Part shown: piece by piece, positions 1 to 9,964 of the stretch
Layout: the number at the start of each line of letters is the position of its first letter
How positions within the stretch are numbered: position 1 is the stretch's first letter
Translations under genes and position numbers: made by a program
The notes under the pieces: model-generated
What the model saw: only the letters and a program-made list of their open reading frames with translations
Database searches by the model: none
What the model was told of the DNA's origin: nothing
DNA from: Atopsyche davidsoni
Taxonomy: Eukaryota; Arthropoda; Insecta; Trichoptera; Hydrobiosidae
Length of the DNA: 64,000 nucleotides
Reading direction: 5' to 3'
Assembly (NCBI GenBank): GCA_022113835.1
Contig: JAILWY010000010.1
Coordinates: forward strand, 769,501-833,500

Positions 1-14
1 TTCTCTCTTTTCAG

Positions 15-108
15 ATGGAAAGTTTCCACCGATGTACTGCGCCATCCACAGAGGGGTGGAGAGGAGAGTTGCGGACTTTTAGAGCATGACAGGCATGCGG
101 TTAGTACG
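15..108 (+). CDS. candidate terminal coding exon at left edge
   Basis: The window opens with a pyrimidine tract ending in CAG (1-14), a strong splice acceptor. In the frame starting at base 17 it reads GKFPPMYCAIHRGVERRVADF and stops at TAG (80-82), a plausible protein C-terminus. A GTGAGT donor follows at 109, and the frame starting at base 16 stays open across 15-108, so an internal exon is the alternative. Base composition is richer in GC than the surroundings. The protein family is not recognised, and the upstream exons lie outside the window. Confidence 0.33.
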
Positions 109-155
109 GTGAGTAAAGCATTGCTTGACTAAGTTTATATATAAATATAAACTAA

Positions 156-156
<1 letters not shown>

Positions 157-232
<76 letters not shown>
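157..232. repeat. (TA)n microsatellite
   Basis: About 38 uninterrupted TA units end a few bases before the mariner left end. TA is the mariner target, so a TA tract is a natural landing site. Confidence 0.97.
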
Positions 233-238
<6 letters not shown>

Positions 239-261
239 TACGGTGTGTGCATCGATGTTTT

Positions 262-590
262 CGGATTTTTTCGTGAAATTGGAGCTTTATTATAAAAAAT
301 TGGTACAGTATATTCTATTCAAAGTATTGTCCATCGCTAGCCACTACTTTTTCCCATCTTTCAAGCAATAATTTTTTGAAACTCACAGCTTTAAACTGAA
401 AACCCCAAGACTAATCCAATCTCCAAACATTTAGGAATTGTAACTTATGTATTGGCAGTATACATTAATTTTGAGGATTTTTTTCGTAAAATTAGAGCTT
501 TATTATAAAAAAAATTGTACAATACATTCTATTCAAAGTATTGCCCATCGCTAGACACTATTTTCTCCCATCTTTCAGGCAAATAATGGA
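262..590 (-). repeat. direct duplication of the mariner 3' end with spacer
   Basis: Segments 262-372 and 478-590 are diverged copies of the mariner 3' end: last transposase codons, stop, AATAAA-like signal and pre-TIR sequence. They flank a spacer at 373-477. Only the outer copy reaches the true terminal inverted repeat. The same spacer follows the transposase in mariner copy 2 at 30060-30170. Confidence 0.85.
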
Positions 591-1328
591 TTCCATCCCA
601 AAAGAACTTTTCTTATTTTGAAGCCAAGAAAGAATCAAGCCAATTTTTGATACCCTGTTCAGAAGTGAAGCGTATTCCAGAAAGGGCATTCTGCATCGAT
701 CGAAACAAGTAGTAGTCGGAAGGGGCAAGGCCTGGGTTATAAGGAGGGTGAGGCAGAACTTCTCATACACTGTTTTCCAAATAGGTTTTAATCGATTTAG
801 CAACATGTGGCCGAGCATTGTCATGATGGAAAATTATAGATTCTTGCCTGGTCGCATATTCTGGCCGTTATTCTGCCAATGCTTGCTTAAAATGCATCAA
901 TTGTTGTCTGTAGAACTCGCCCGTGATAGTTTGGCCTGGTTTCAGCAGCTCATAGTGGATGACACCCTTCTGATCCCACCAACTACAGAGCATTTCCTTG
1001 GCGCCATGAATATTTGGCCTGGCCGTCGATGTTGATGCATGTCCGGGCTTACCCCATGATTTTTTACGCTTCAGGTTGTCGTAGCGAATCCATTTTTCAT
1101 CACCAGTGATGATACGATGCAAAAATGACTTCTTTCATTTCTTTCTTCCACATCGAAATCACTATTGTTAAAGCGTCGAAACCAGTTCTTACACGTTTTT
1201 TGCGATGGATTATGTTCACCATAAACTTCACACAGCAATCGGTGACTTCCAGCTGGTTTTTTCTTCCAATTGAAACAGAAAAGTAAAGCTTCCCGCAAAT
1301 TGCGTTTTGTTGGTACAAAAGTTGACAT
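529..1328 (-). pseudogene. mariner transposase pseudogene (copy 1)
   Basis: The minus-strand ATG at 1326-1328 opens MSTFVPTKRN, followed by the N-terminal helix-turn-helix region with KTCKNWFRRF, as in mariner transposases. After FDVEERNE about 235 nt are missing, judged against the roughly 345-residue family length, and the frame shifts into LHRIITGDEKW, which carries the first catalytic Asp. The HDNARPH motif (second Asp) and APSDYYLF (third Asp, DD34D) follow, ending in ERWEKIVSSDGQYFE and TAG at 529-531. Premature stops lie at 868-870 (TAA before RPEY), 763-765 (TGA where copy 2 has Trp) and 613-615 (TAA in SK-stop-EKFFW). The active cut-and-paste enzyme would bind the terminal repeats; this copy cannot encode it. 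Confidence 0.92.
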
Positions 1329-1500
1329 GTTGAGAGCTCAAAAAAAAATGTTTTATACACTTCAGCGATATGACATATACTGAAAACAAAAGCGCAATAT
1401 TGACGCTTCACAAAGAAATGTTAAAGTATAGCCTGATACGATTCAATACTAGTAACGCCATCTCTTAGAAACTCGAAAAAATTAATGCACACATCGTTTA

Positions 1501-2700
1501 TATATAAATATATAATATTAAAGATATCACGTATAAAACAGGAAATAAAAAAAATCAAAGGAGGAGATTTTGCAATAAAGTTAATTTCTCTAACAACCGT
1601 GTATATGTCCATTCACACCATGTTACGGTTAGGGGTCGACATGTTTAATCTACGTTCTAGAAACCATTTAATGTTTGTAATAATTAGCCTTTTATATATT
1701 ACACGTTTTATCCTAAACTAACTAAGCCTAAATACACAACTCTTACTGAGCAAATAGTTCAACTTTAAATAGCTGAAGCGGTGCAAAAATCACAGATCGA
1801 AAATAGAAGCTTGGTTGTAATTCAATGGCATAGATCCTTTTAAGTACTGCTTGTCTTAAATCTTTTTAAAAAATTTTGCGTGTGATTTTTAATCTAAGTG
1901 AAATCTGATTTGTTATCATATTTATTCATAAACTTTTTATTTAACAAAAAATGTATTGTAATGAGAATTAGTGATTTATATTGACAATTAACATATTTTT
2001 ATTTTTTTTAAGACACTTTTAAAACCGTCTTTACATTGTAGACAATCATCTTCAGATTATTTAAGTTTGGATGTCTCACTAACTAAAATCAGTAAAAACA
2101 CAATGTACTGTTATTTATTAATATTGAACGAATTACAGTCAAGACAGCGAGTATCTGCTTACTTAGAAGTTGCCGGCTGTATTTCACCTATTTAACTTTC
2201 GATACGTATTGGATTCCAAGTTTACTTTGGAATTAATCTATAGTCTTTTTGCTTCCGTTTTACTCGGGCCAACTTTAAAGTGCTTTTAGAAGATTCTCAC
2301 CTTGCAAGATAATTCAACATCAAAAGTATACTCATTATTTACATTGCTAAGTTCAGACAAATTTACAGACAACCTCGAGACTGTTGTACCCTGAACTGCG
2401 ATCCGGGAGCTTTTAGAACGCCGTAATAAAAGCACTCAAACACTACGGAAATCAAGCCAAAAATTATGTAACAATGACGAATTGCTATTCAGCTAAAGTA
2501 CATTCAAAGTAAACTTTGAACAAGAACTGTGCCCTTTAGTGTTGATCCAACTCAGACACGTTGTGGGCGACTAAAGCTTATCGCGACCTTCTAATTTTTG
2601 ACACGTTTTAACTGTGATAACCGGAACGAAGAATATAAACGACGTGGCCATAAAAACGGAAGGTTTTATTTCAAAACTGCTGTTTGAATCGAATAGAGTT
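1501..2700. other. AT-rich region, no gene recognised
   Basis: No coding region is seen. A minus-strand CTGAAGATG followed by a small GTCT/AGAC stem near 2025-2057 resembles the hammerhead-like repeats found elsewhere in the window, but is too degenerate to call. Confidence 0.6.
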
Positions 2701-2705
2701 GAATA

Positions 2706-2731
2706 ATGTTGCGCTGTCTGATTTTGTTCAG
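2706..2731 (+). CDS. candidate first coding exon
   Basis: ATG at 2706-2708 opens MLRCLILF, a short hydrophobic stretch that could begin a signal peptide. It runs straight into a consensus donor, CAG|GTAAGT, at 2729-2737. A TATA-like AATATAAACG lies about 75 bp upstream. No downstream exon can be assigned, so this may be chance. Confidence 0.2.
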
Positions 2732-3125
2732 GTAAGTCAAATAAAATATCTGTTTCTTGTCTCTTTTTCTTGCCTCGGGTTTCTCTTTGAAAGGTTTAGA
2801 CCAGGGACTATTTTTCTATTCAATATGCTTGAATATGAATTCTTTGCTTTACGTAATTATTTTTTATGTATGTATTTTTACAACGTGTTAAATTAAATAT
2901 TAATCGTTTGCTTCAATGTCAAGTCAAATGTTTTCTCGTCAATTTGCATATTAGCAAGTGAAACCTTTAATTCTTCATTATTCTTTGAGTTCAGTCTTCT
3001 AAGTTTGAAAAGTTAGGAATATACAGAGAAGTTGTTTAATTTTATTGAATCATTAATGATTTTCAAAGAGCTCTGTAAAGTTACTGTCAGACATACAAGA
3101 ACTTCTAATCTGTCACTTCATTCAC

Positions 3126-3310
3126 TATTTTTGACAGTGAGTACTTGGTGGAATTCCGCTTCATTATTTTAAATAAAATAATTTTGTAATTTTTCTTAAT
3201 TGTATTGGTAAACAGGTTGAGCTTATCTTTCACATTGGTACGATCACACTTCAAACGTCAAATGTCAAAATTCGTTTGATAATGCCAATGTGAAAGGCTG
3301 GCGCAACGCA
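3126..3310 (+). repeat. dispersed repeat with GACAG-GGTGGAATTCC module
   Basis: It begins TTTTTGACAGTGAGTACTTG and GTGGAATTCC, then an AT-rich middle, and ends TTTGATAATGCCAATGTG followed by GGCTGGCGCAAC. Related copies lie at 22577, 31825 and 59390, and in inverse orientation at 52920 and 60485. The 3' part resembles a degenerate hammerhead-like fold: a TGATAATG core, a GCCAA/TTGGC-type stem, then GAAAC in better copies. Origin from a Penelope-like or related retroelement is possible but unproven. Confidence 0.55.
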
Positions 3311-3594
3311 TAAAGTCGAAAAAACAGGGTAATATTAGCAAAGCGTGAATTTTTTTTACTCATAATTACAATTATATATATTTATAAACTAAGAATTAAA
3401 ATGGAATCCCAACAAAATAATTTGTTTTTCGTTTAAATTCGAACCGTTCGTTGCTTTTAATAAATTTTTATCTACATATTTCCGCTTGTGTTGAGTATTG
3501 TCTCCAGTATGCGTCATATTAAAAAAAAATCATCAAATATACTTTATATATGTCTATTTTGTGGATTGAACGTCGATCAAGTGCGTTTTAATTA

Positions 3595-3718
3595 CCTTTA
3601 CATGCTTATATTACTAAGAGATGGAGGTTCGAATCCTACACAAATCACAATGATATTCTGAGAGTTTCTTTAAATCATTTTCAATATGTGAAAAAAATAT
3701 GCCTAAGCATATTAGTAA
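3595..3718 (+). repeat. tRNA-derived SINE fragment (family S)
   Basis: A T-arm/box B motif GGAGGTTCGAATCC (3624-3637) is followed by the family tail: CAAATCACAATGATATT, a GAGAGTTTCTTTAAATCA stretch, and a GCATATTAGTAA end. The tRNA-like head is degraded here. Better copies are at 23553, 39470 and 40476. Confidence 0.7.
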
Positions 3719-3775
3719 AAGATATACTTTAATTAAGTGTTTTCCTTCTTTCATTATTTCAGATTAAAAAAGAAG

Positions 3776-3850
3776 TGGTATTCTAGACTTGAACCCGCGT
3801 TTCCATGGTTAGCATGTGAGCGTTTTAACTATCGAGCCACGCGGCGGTTA
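3776..3850 (-). repeat. tRNA-like segment (second SINE head or tRNA pseudogene)
   Basis: Read on the minus strand it carries a box A-like GTGGCTCGATAGTTAAA and a box B-like GCGGGTTCAAGTC at tRNA-like spacing. The anticodon arm does not pair well and no acceptor stem closes, so this is not a functional tRNA gene. Confidence 0.5.
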
Positions 3851-3879
3851 CCTCGAGAGAAGCTTCATTTATAATTTCA

Positions 3880-4170
3880 ATTAGCCTAACAAAACCCGTC
3901 AGAGCCCAACTCGAGCGCCTCTGGAGACAGATAGAGACGACCCAACTTCGCTAATTGACGAGTGCACTTTCAGGGTTGGACCGGTCCATTGTCGTCGGAT
4001 GAATAAGCTGTGTTTATTTTTAATGGGGTGTCACAATGGACCGGGCGCGTCTCGACGCCCCAGCCTCCGTCTACCGGCGAGAGCTGAAAAAATGCAATCT
4101 GTTTCATAAGTGAGAAGCCTTGTTACGGCGCGGGTAGCTCGAAGAGTAATCAGTGAACAAAAACCACCCC
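3880..4170. promoter_or_regulatory. GC-rich island with 12-bp inverted repeat
   Basis: A CpG-rich segment sits in AT-rich flanks. A perfect inverted pair CCGGTCCATTGT (3981-3992) and ACAATGGACCGG (4033-4044) brackets about 40 bp. No convincing ORF is present. A regulatory or conserved noncoding role is inferred from composition only. Confidence 0.3.
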
Positions 4171-4179
4171 CGCATTAAA

Positions 4180-7100
4180 GAATAGCAATTACCTGTGATC
4201 TCTGTAGATTTTAAGGCCTCACAAGGTTTTTAAAAATTGTATACATTTCATTTTCACGATATCATATGATTTATAGCGAATGATTCTTAACAAGCCTGAA
4301 ACAGCCAGCGATAAGCAAACGCATTTTTATAGCCTAAAAATATGAATTAGTAGAAATTAAATCATACAACTAATACAAACTAATAATTTATACAATTACT
4401 GTACAATTAATGTACAATTACTACATATTATTTATTATGGATCAAATTTATTAGATGGGCGTTAAATTCATATAATATTCTAATAAAATTTACTTTTGCT
4501 TAAAACGTAGTTTACTCGGAATGATATTTATCTATCACAAAGGTTTGTTGTTTATTTAGAATTACAAATATTTTTTTTAAGTCATGGTTAAAAGTTTTAT
4601 GATTTCTTTTATTTTCATGTGAAAATCTGCCTAAATACATTGTATCTTTAATGGAAGTATCACCATCTAGTAATCTAGTGTAATGAATATAAATATCTAA
4701 ATAATATTTTTCTATCAACGTAAAAGTAATCTTGTTTGATAATTGAGTTATTAAAATTTTGTTTAGATAAAAATACAATTGGTTGATACAATTCAATACA
4801 TATTCATAAAAATACAGTGTTTTTAAGGTATTGATTATTTTCAGGAATTGTGTAAGAAAATGTAACTAATATATCTGCAAAATTAACTTTAAATATTTTT
4901 ATTTCTAAAACTTGCTTTCACAATTTATCAATATATAATTTGTATATACAAACCTGAGATCCAACTTCACTGAAACATGCTTACATGAAATAATATCGTA
5001 CTGCAAAAACTTAAAACTCGATTATATTATTAACTGGCTTCAATATTAAACGGTGAAATATCCGTTATAATTGTTAAATTTATACCAAACATATTAAACA
5101 ATATGTATTATTAAATATGACGTTATGACTTCATAACAATTAATCGTTAATATGAATTCATGTACTGTTATAGTATATATTCAGGATGTACTTTCTAGTT
5201 ACAAACATATCAAATGATATTAATTTTCCAGTATAGAGTGCGGGATTATATAGGGTTGATTTTGCACCGTCAGACATATGTCGTGCCAGACAAATCGCCT
5301 TATAAATAAGAATCGCTTATTCAAGCTTGATCTACCTTTGTTCTCTAACAGCTTGCTTGTATTTTGATATGGTAATTCCCCAAGTTGGACTTAAAAGTAT
5401 CTCTACCTGAAGGTCAACAGTCACCACATAAACCTGCATTTACTACACCATGTAAATAAACCTAAAGAGCAGGATAATCTGAAATATGAAATAGAGTTAT
5501 GGCTGTGGTTTAAATAAAGCACCACAAATGAAGCCCTCATTAATATAAATAAAAATATTAATAACAATAAAACAAGAGTTTCAATACACATCTTTTCAGA
5601 ACAAAACCTGTCATAAAAGTACAATTTAAATGGTTTTATTTATAATCATAAAAATCTGTTAGGACACACAGGTTTTGTCTGTTATGTGAAACAACCTTTA
5701 CTCAAATCAAGTTTATTATACTAACTAAAGTTATTTCCAAATATAACGATGGTTATACGATTACGAATAATGTTTAATGGATAATTATACAATATTAATG
5801 ATCAAATGTGAGAAATTGCCAGCCAATTAGAGTTTGAAGCTATCATTAGTAAAATGCATTTAGTATTGTGCGTTACATATAATTACAAATACTTGAACAT
5901 TGAATGTAATAGAGCATATTTATTTTGAACAGTATGTTTGATGATTACAACAAAAAAATCAGATAAAGCTTTTACAGTGCCGTATACCAAAAATAAACCA
6001 ACCAAGTAAAAAAATTCAAGTTTTGTTTATTGTATTACACTTCAAAAATCGTAAGCTTGTTGTAAGATAAATAATATTTTTATTTTCCTAAAGCTAATGA
6101 ACTGAAATGGCTGTGAGGCCTTAAAATATATGTGCTCGCATAACTGGTTACCACAAACCATTTTGAAAAATAGTGCAGTGATTAGGTTTGAAATAAGGGC
6201 TAACCCCTATATATTCAAAATCTTTTTGGTTTTATCACTTCCCTGTTCTTTTCTGGACGCAGTAACGGTACATTTTTTAGGTAAATAGAAGAGCCTTAAA
6301 TTTTCTTAGTCTGGTCGGCTTTTCCCCCTTGAAGATACTTCTTCCTTCTTCCCTTCATGATACCACCTACGCCTTAGTACGAAGAACACGAGGGGATTCC
6401 GTTATTTGTATAAATGAAACAGCCTTATCTCTTGTGATTTTAAATATAATTAGATAACTATCATCCTATGATTAACCCGAGTGTTTTTTTTTTCATGTGC
6501 CAAAGATTTATATTCCGTTTCACAACTTGTTATCTATAAATTAACTTAATCCGTGTATGTGTTATAAAATGACAAAGTACCAAAAATAATTTAAATGTTT
6601 TTAATAAATACTAATAACAGTAATAATAAAACTTTTTGAACCATTGTTTGAAGCGTCGCACATTTGTACAGAAAGCGCTTGTTAAAATCCAATATAATTT
6701 TTTCACCCATCAAAATGCAATGACGTGAAAAAATCCACGAAACATTTGTGTCAATATATTTTATGTCGCAAATATCAAAAAGGGTTATTTGTACGCTCGT
6801 TTTTACAATTTCCAATAGTATGAATAATTAGAGCTATTCCGCCGACAGTTCGGTCCGGTAGATCGAGCGCATTGTATCGCGTTATTGCCTCATTATATAA
6901 TAATTGTTTTATTAAATAGCGAAATCGCTAAGCTCATAATTTGTTCAATTGTTTAAACCTTGCATAATTGATAGCACTGAGAATTTACTCGGTAGCTGAG
7001 CAGTGAATCGAAACGGATTTGGATACAAATATGTCAATAAAATATCATAGCTACTATATGATATCCCGCAACCCGGCGCATAGGGGGTGTGTCCTTTCTT

Positions 7101-8735
7101 TATGAACCTTCTTCTTCAAAGAAACTCAATGGAGTCATTTGGCTGTGTAAATTACACTTTAAACTTATAGTTATTTTGTATTCGGTTATGTAGTTTATTA
7201 TGGCAATAAAAGTGCGAAAATTCAAATAAAAATGTCATTTTTCTAAAACACGAATAACTATATTTTACTACGCTGCTACTCAAGACCACAAATTTCGAAT
7301 AACGACTCACGTATGGCCGTTACGCGAACAGATAATTATATCAAGTTTCTGTGGCCGGTGCAAGTTCAGCGAATGCAAGTTCATCGAAATATATAACACC
7401 GATCGAATTCATCGTACCGTTTTTTTTCATGGGCCAAAGTCATTTATATTTTTAAAATTTATAAAAATAATCAAAAAAGAATTCAAGTTTTGCACAAGAT
7501 GTATAAGACTAAACTGCAATTTTATTGAAAAGCAATCATTTTTACTTAACATTTTAATAAATACAAATCTGTGGTCGCAATATTGACACTTTTTTGTGAT
7601 GATGTAAAAAAAAAATATGCTCAGGTTTTTTATATCAACTAGTAACATCAAATAAAAATCTAGAATAAGACAAACCACTTTTTACATAAAATTGAATAAC
7701 ACTAAGTTTTTTCTGACTTGAATATTAAATATAATGAACCATAAGTTAATTGTAAAAAGTATACCAAACTAAAGCGTGTGTTTTTCGACGAATTTTTTCG
7801 ATTACTTTGATTGCTTGGTCGCGTTCAAGTGTGCCGTGAACAGCTCGTCACATCAGCGACCATTTTCTCAGTCACGCGATGCATGTCGCTCCGCTGATTT
7901 GCTTGCCCACTACTGTTTCTCGAGTTAATTCACAACCTTAGTCGTATTAATGCTCTATTGTTATTACAAAGAGCTTACGGTTTCCTTGCCTTTAAATCTA
8001 TATTATCGATCTGATAAACAGAATCATATTAAATTGTTTCAAGAATTATTGAACAATTGAACTTAAATACATTTAAGAGCGGTTTTCAGACCACTTCGTG
8101 AGTTAACGTACTGTTTTATTTTAAAAAATGAGTAATTGTTAAGAGCACTTTCAGTGATTTTTTCTAAAGATGGGAATAACACCTGAAAATGAAAGACAGA
8201 AAACAACCCAAAAAAATATGCAAATATAAAATAAAATGCTTTTTCTTAAAGCTTAAACCAGTTATAAAACTTCAAGAGCTTTTAGTTGTTTAAAAGAAAC
8301 ACTTACAAAACTTAAAAAGACAAGTTGACACAGCAAATATTAAAACTGAAATCGAAGTATATGCACCCCGCTCTAGAAGAGTTGAGGGCGTAATAGAAGA
8401 AAGCGTCTCTGTGGAGAATTGCCTATTGATATTTTTCCGGAAAATGTCTATTGTGTTGCTGAAAGGAAACACAACCCGAGAAAGTCCATTGCTGAGTTTA
8501 ATGCTAAAGAGCTAGAAATCTTTTAGGTCGAAGAAATTCTATTTCCACGATTAGTCGATTGTCAGTGTATCCGAGACTTGTATCTTTGCAGCGAGTGGGA
8601 AGTAGTGGAAATATTTTTTTACGAGAAAAAAAGGAGACTCAAACCCACTAATCAAGGCTGTTGTAGGTGATTAAATCGATTTTTTGTTTTCTGAAATACA
8701 TTCTTGTAGGCATTTGAATGGTGAAGTTCCATTAT
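4180..8735. other. AT-rich region, no gene recognised
   Basis: No exon, known repeat or RNA gene was recognised. Short GC-richer patches occur near 6835-6890 and 7790-7925. A short reading at 8421-8525 (IDIFPENVYCVAERKHN onward) is open but matches no family I know. Confidence 0.6.
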
Positions 8736-8801
8736 AATAATTATAATTATAAAAAGTAACTTTGTATTTTTGTCTTCACTTTTGAGTTTATTGAAATTAT
8801 T

Positions 8802-8846
8802 TGCATAACTAGTTTCGACCCAATGACTGGGTCATCATCAGATGCA
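8802..8846 (-). ncRNA. hammerhead-ribozyme-like fold, left arm
   Basis: This is the mirror copy of the right-arm motif, read on the minus strand, with identical core and stems and a slightly different stem II loop (AGTCATT against GATCATT). The same extra T and U17-type cleavage base are present. Confidence 0.45.
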
Positions 8847-8884
8847 TGACTAAACTAGTTATAACTAGTAACATAACTTAGTCA

Positions 8885-8929
8885 TGCATCTGATGATGAC
8901 CCGATCATTGGGTCGAAACTAGTTATGCA
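8885..8929 (+). ncRNA. hammerhead-ribozyme-like fold, right arm
   Basis: The order matches a type I hammerhead: stem I strand TGCAT (8885-8889), core CTGATGA (8890-8896), stem II GACCC/GGGTC (8898-8902 with 8910-8914), core GAAA (8915-8918), minimal stem III AC/GT with TA loop (8918-8923), then T8924 at the cleavage position and the stem I partner ATGCA (8925-8929). Two departures from consensus weaken it: an extra T (8897) between CTGATGA and stem II, and U rather than C at the cleavage position. Such motifs with very short stem III are known from Penelope-like elements; activity here is not claimed. Confidence 0.45.
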
Positions 8930-8999
8930 AATAATTTCAATAAACTCAAAAGTGAAGACAAAAATACAAAGTTACTTTTTATAATTATAATTATTCTGA

Positions 9000-9690
9000 A
9001 ATTCAGTTCACAAGAACACAAACAAATTGTTTAATAAAAAAAAAACAAGTAGCGTTGCCTCACATTGGATAGTATTAAACAGAACATGAAAGCGCCTGAT
9101 TTCCTCAATTGTGATTTTCATTATGCATGTGGGTTGCTTGTTTCTAGGCGTACATGAATAATTTATCAATGACATTTCTATCATAACGCCAGGTAATAAA
9201 TAAAAATGTTCAAAAAATCAAATGAGCATAGCTTCAATACAATATTATGGTAGATGTTAATGGATCTGATCCGGGAGCCGAAACGTCAAAAGACCAATGA
9301 AACATTGACGAGCTAATACATCTAAAAAGTATATTTTATATTCAACTTACCATTACTTAAAGGTTTCAAGCAGATAATTTTTAACAGGTTGTTTATATTT
9401 TTTACGTTTTTCAGTTGCAATAATCAATGTTACACAATATGATAATGTTTCGTAGTACTTAAAAAATAGATTTTATTTTTGAAAAAAAATGCCACCTTTT
9501 TTATAAATATGAGAGCTAGAGCTATAAGCTCTTTATAGAAATTTTAAAGCTAATTTAAATACAAAATATCTCTGTTTTAGAATTTTTACGGAAAAAATTA
9601 TTACAGTTTCACATTTCGCATTGTTTCATATGTAAATTTATTTAGTGTTTAATTTAGAGTACATTTATATTGATTGACTGTTATCTGATA
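9000..9690. other. AT-rich region, nothing recognised
   Basis: No coding or repeat structure was recognised. Confidence 0.6.
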
Positions 9691-9694
9691 GAGA

Positions 9695-9960
9695 AGTCTA
9701 ATTAGCATATCAATTCTGTCCGATGTGTCGCGGATGCCGATGGCCATTCCAGATCTCCAAATTTGCACATCCTGATGCGGAATTGAAATGAGATTCGACA
9801 CGGAAATTCGTCCATTTGCAAATGTGTCATGTTCGGATGTGCGTTCGCGTGGTTCGTACGCCCCGAAATGCGTTCCGACCGACGGTCTCAAATGCCTTTC
9901 ATACTTCTAGTTGATTAAATATTGAAATTGCCCTGCCCGGTGCGGCCAGGGCTGCCACCC
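9695..9960. promoter_or_regulatory. GC-richer island with homeodomain and POU-type motifs
   Basis: It contains the palindrome CTAATTAG (9698-9705), a homeodomain-type site, and ATTTGCAAAT (9813-9822), an octamer-like POU motif, in a CpG-bearing segment flanked by AT-rich DNA. The minus strand has an 80-codon ORF with no recognisable family features. A cis-regulatory element is an inference. Confidence 0.35.
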
Positions 9961-9964
9961 AGTA

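Larger units (their letters stand above)
239..1498 (-). mobile_element. mariner element, copy 1, mauritiana-type, inactive
   Basis: The termini form inverted repeats: the left end begins TACGGTGTGTGCATCGATG, and the right end read inward begins AACGATGTGTGCATTAATT. TA dinucleotides at 237-238 and 1499-1500 fit the mariner target duplication. The element is about 1.26 kb and the transposase reads on the minus strand. It is non-autonomous: the coding region has an internal deletion with frameshift and three premature stops. Its 3' end is oddly built, with a direct duplication of the terminal region around a spacer of about 105 bp. The subfamily call rests on protein motifs and the DD34D spacing. 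Confidence 0.9.
8736..8995. repeat. 118-bp-arm palindrome (foldback element)
   Basis: The arms 8736-8853 and 8878-8995 are reverse complements with only one or two differences, separated by a 24-bp spacer. The outer ends are TA-rich (AATAATTATAATTAT). Each arm holds a CTGATGATGACCC...GGGTCGAAACTAGTT unit. Near-identity of the arms points to a recent inverted duplication, or to arm-to-arm conversion. Transcribed from either strand it would form a very stable hairpin. Confidence 0.95.

Noticed and set aside
157..232. TA tract as part of the mariner element
   Set aside because: It lies outside the TIR and the TA target site; it is the probable pre-existing target.
558..824. Minus-strand frame of 88 codons inside mariner copy 1, and the same frame at 29714-29980
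   Set aside because: It is mostly off-frame relative to the transposase, whose true frame is shown by HDNARPH, APSDYYLF and ERWEKIVSSDGQYFE. It only looks conserved because both mariner copies share DNA.
748..1035. Plus-strand frame opposite the mariner transposase
   Set aside because: Antisense shadow of the transposase; same for 29524-29838 opposite copy 2.
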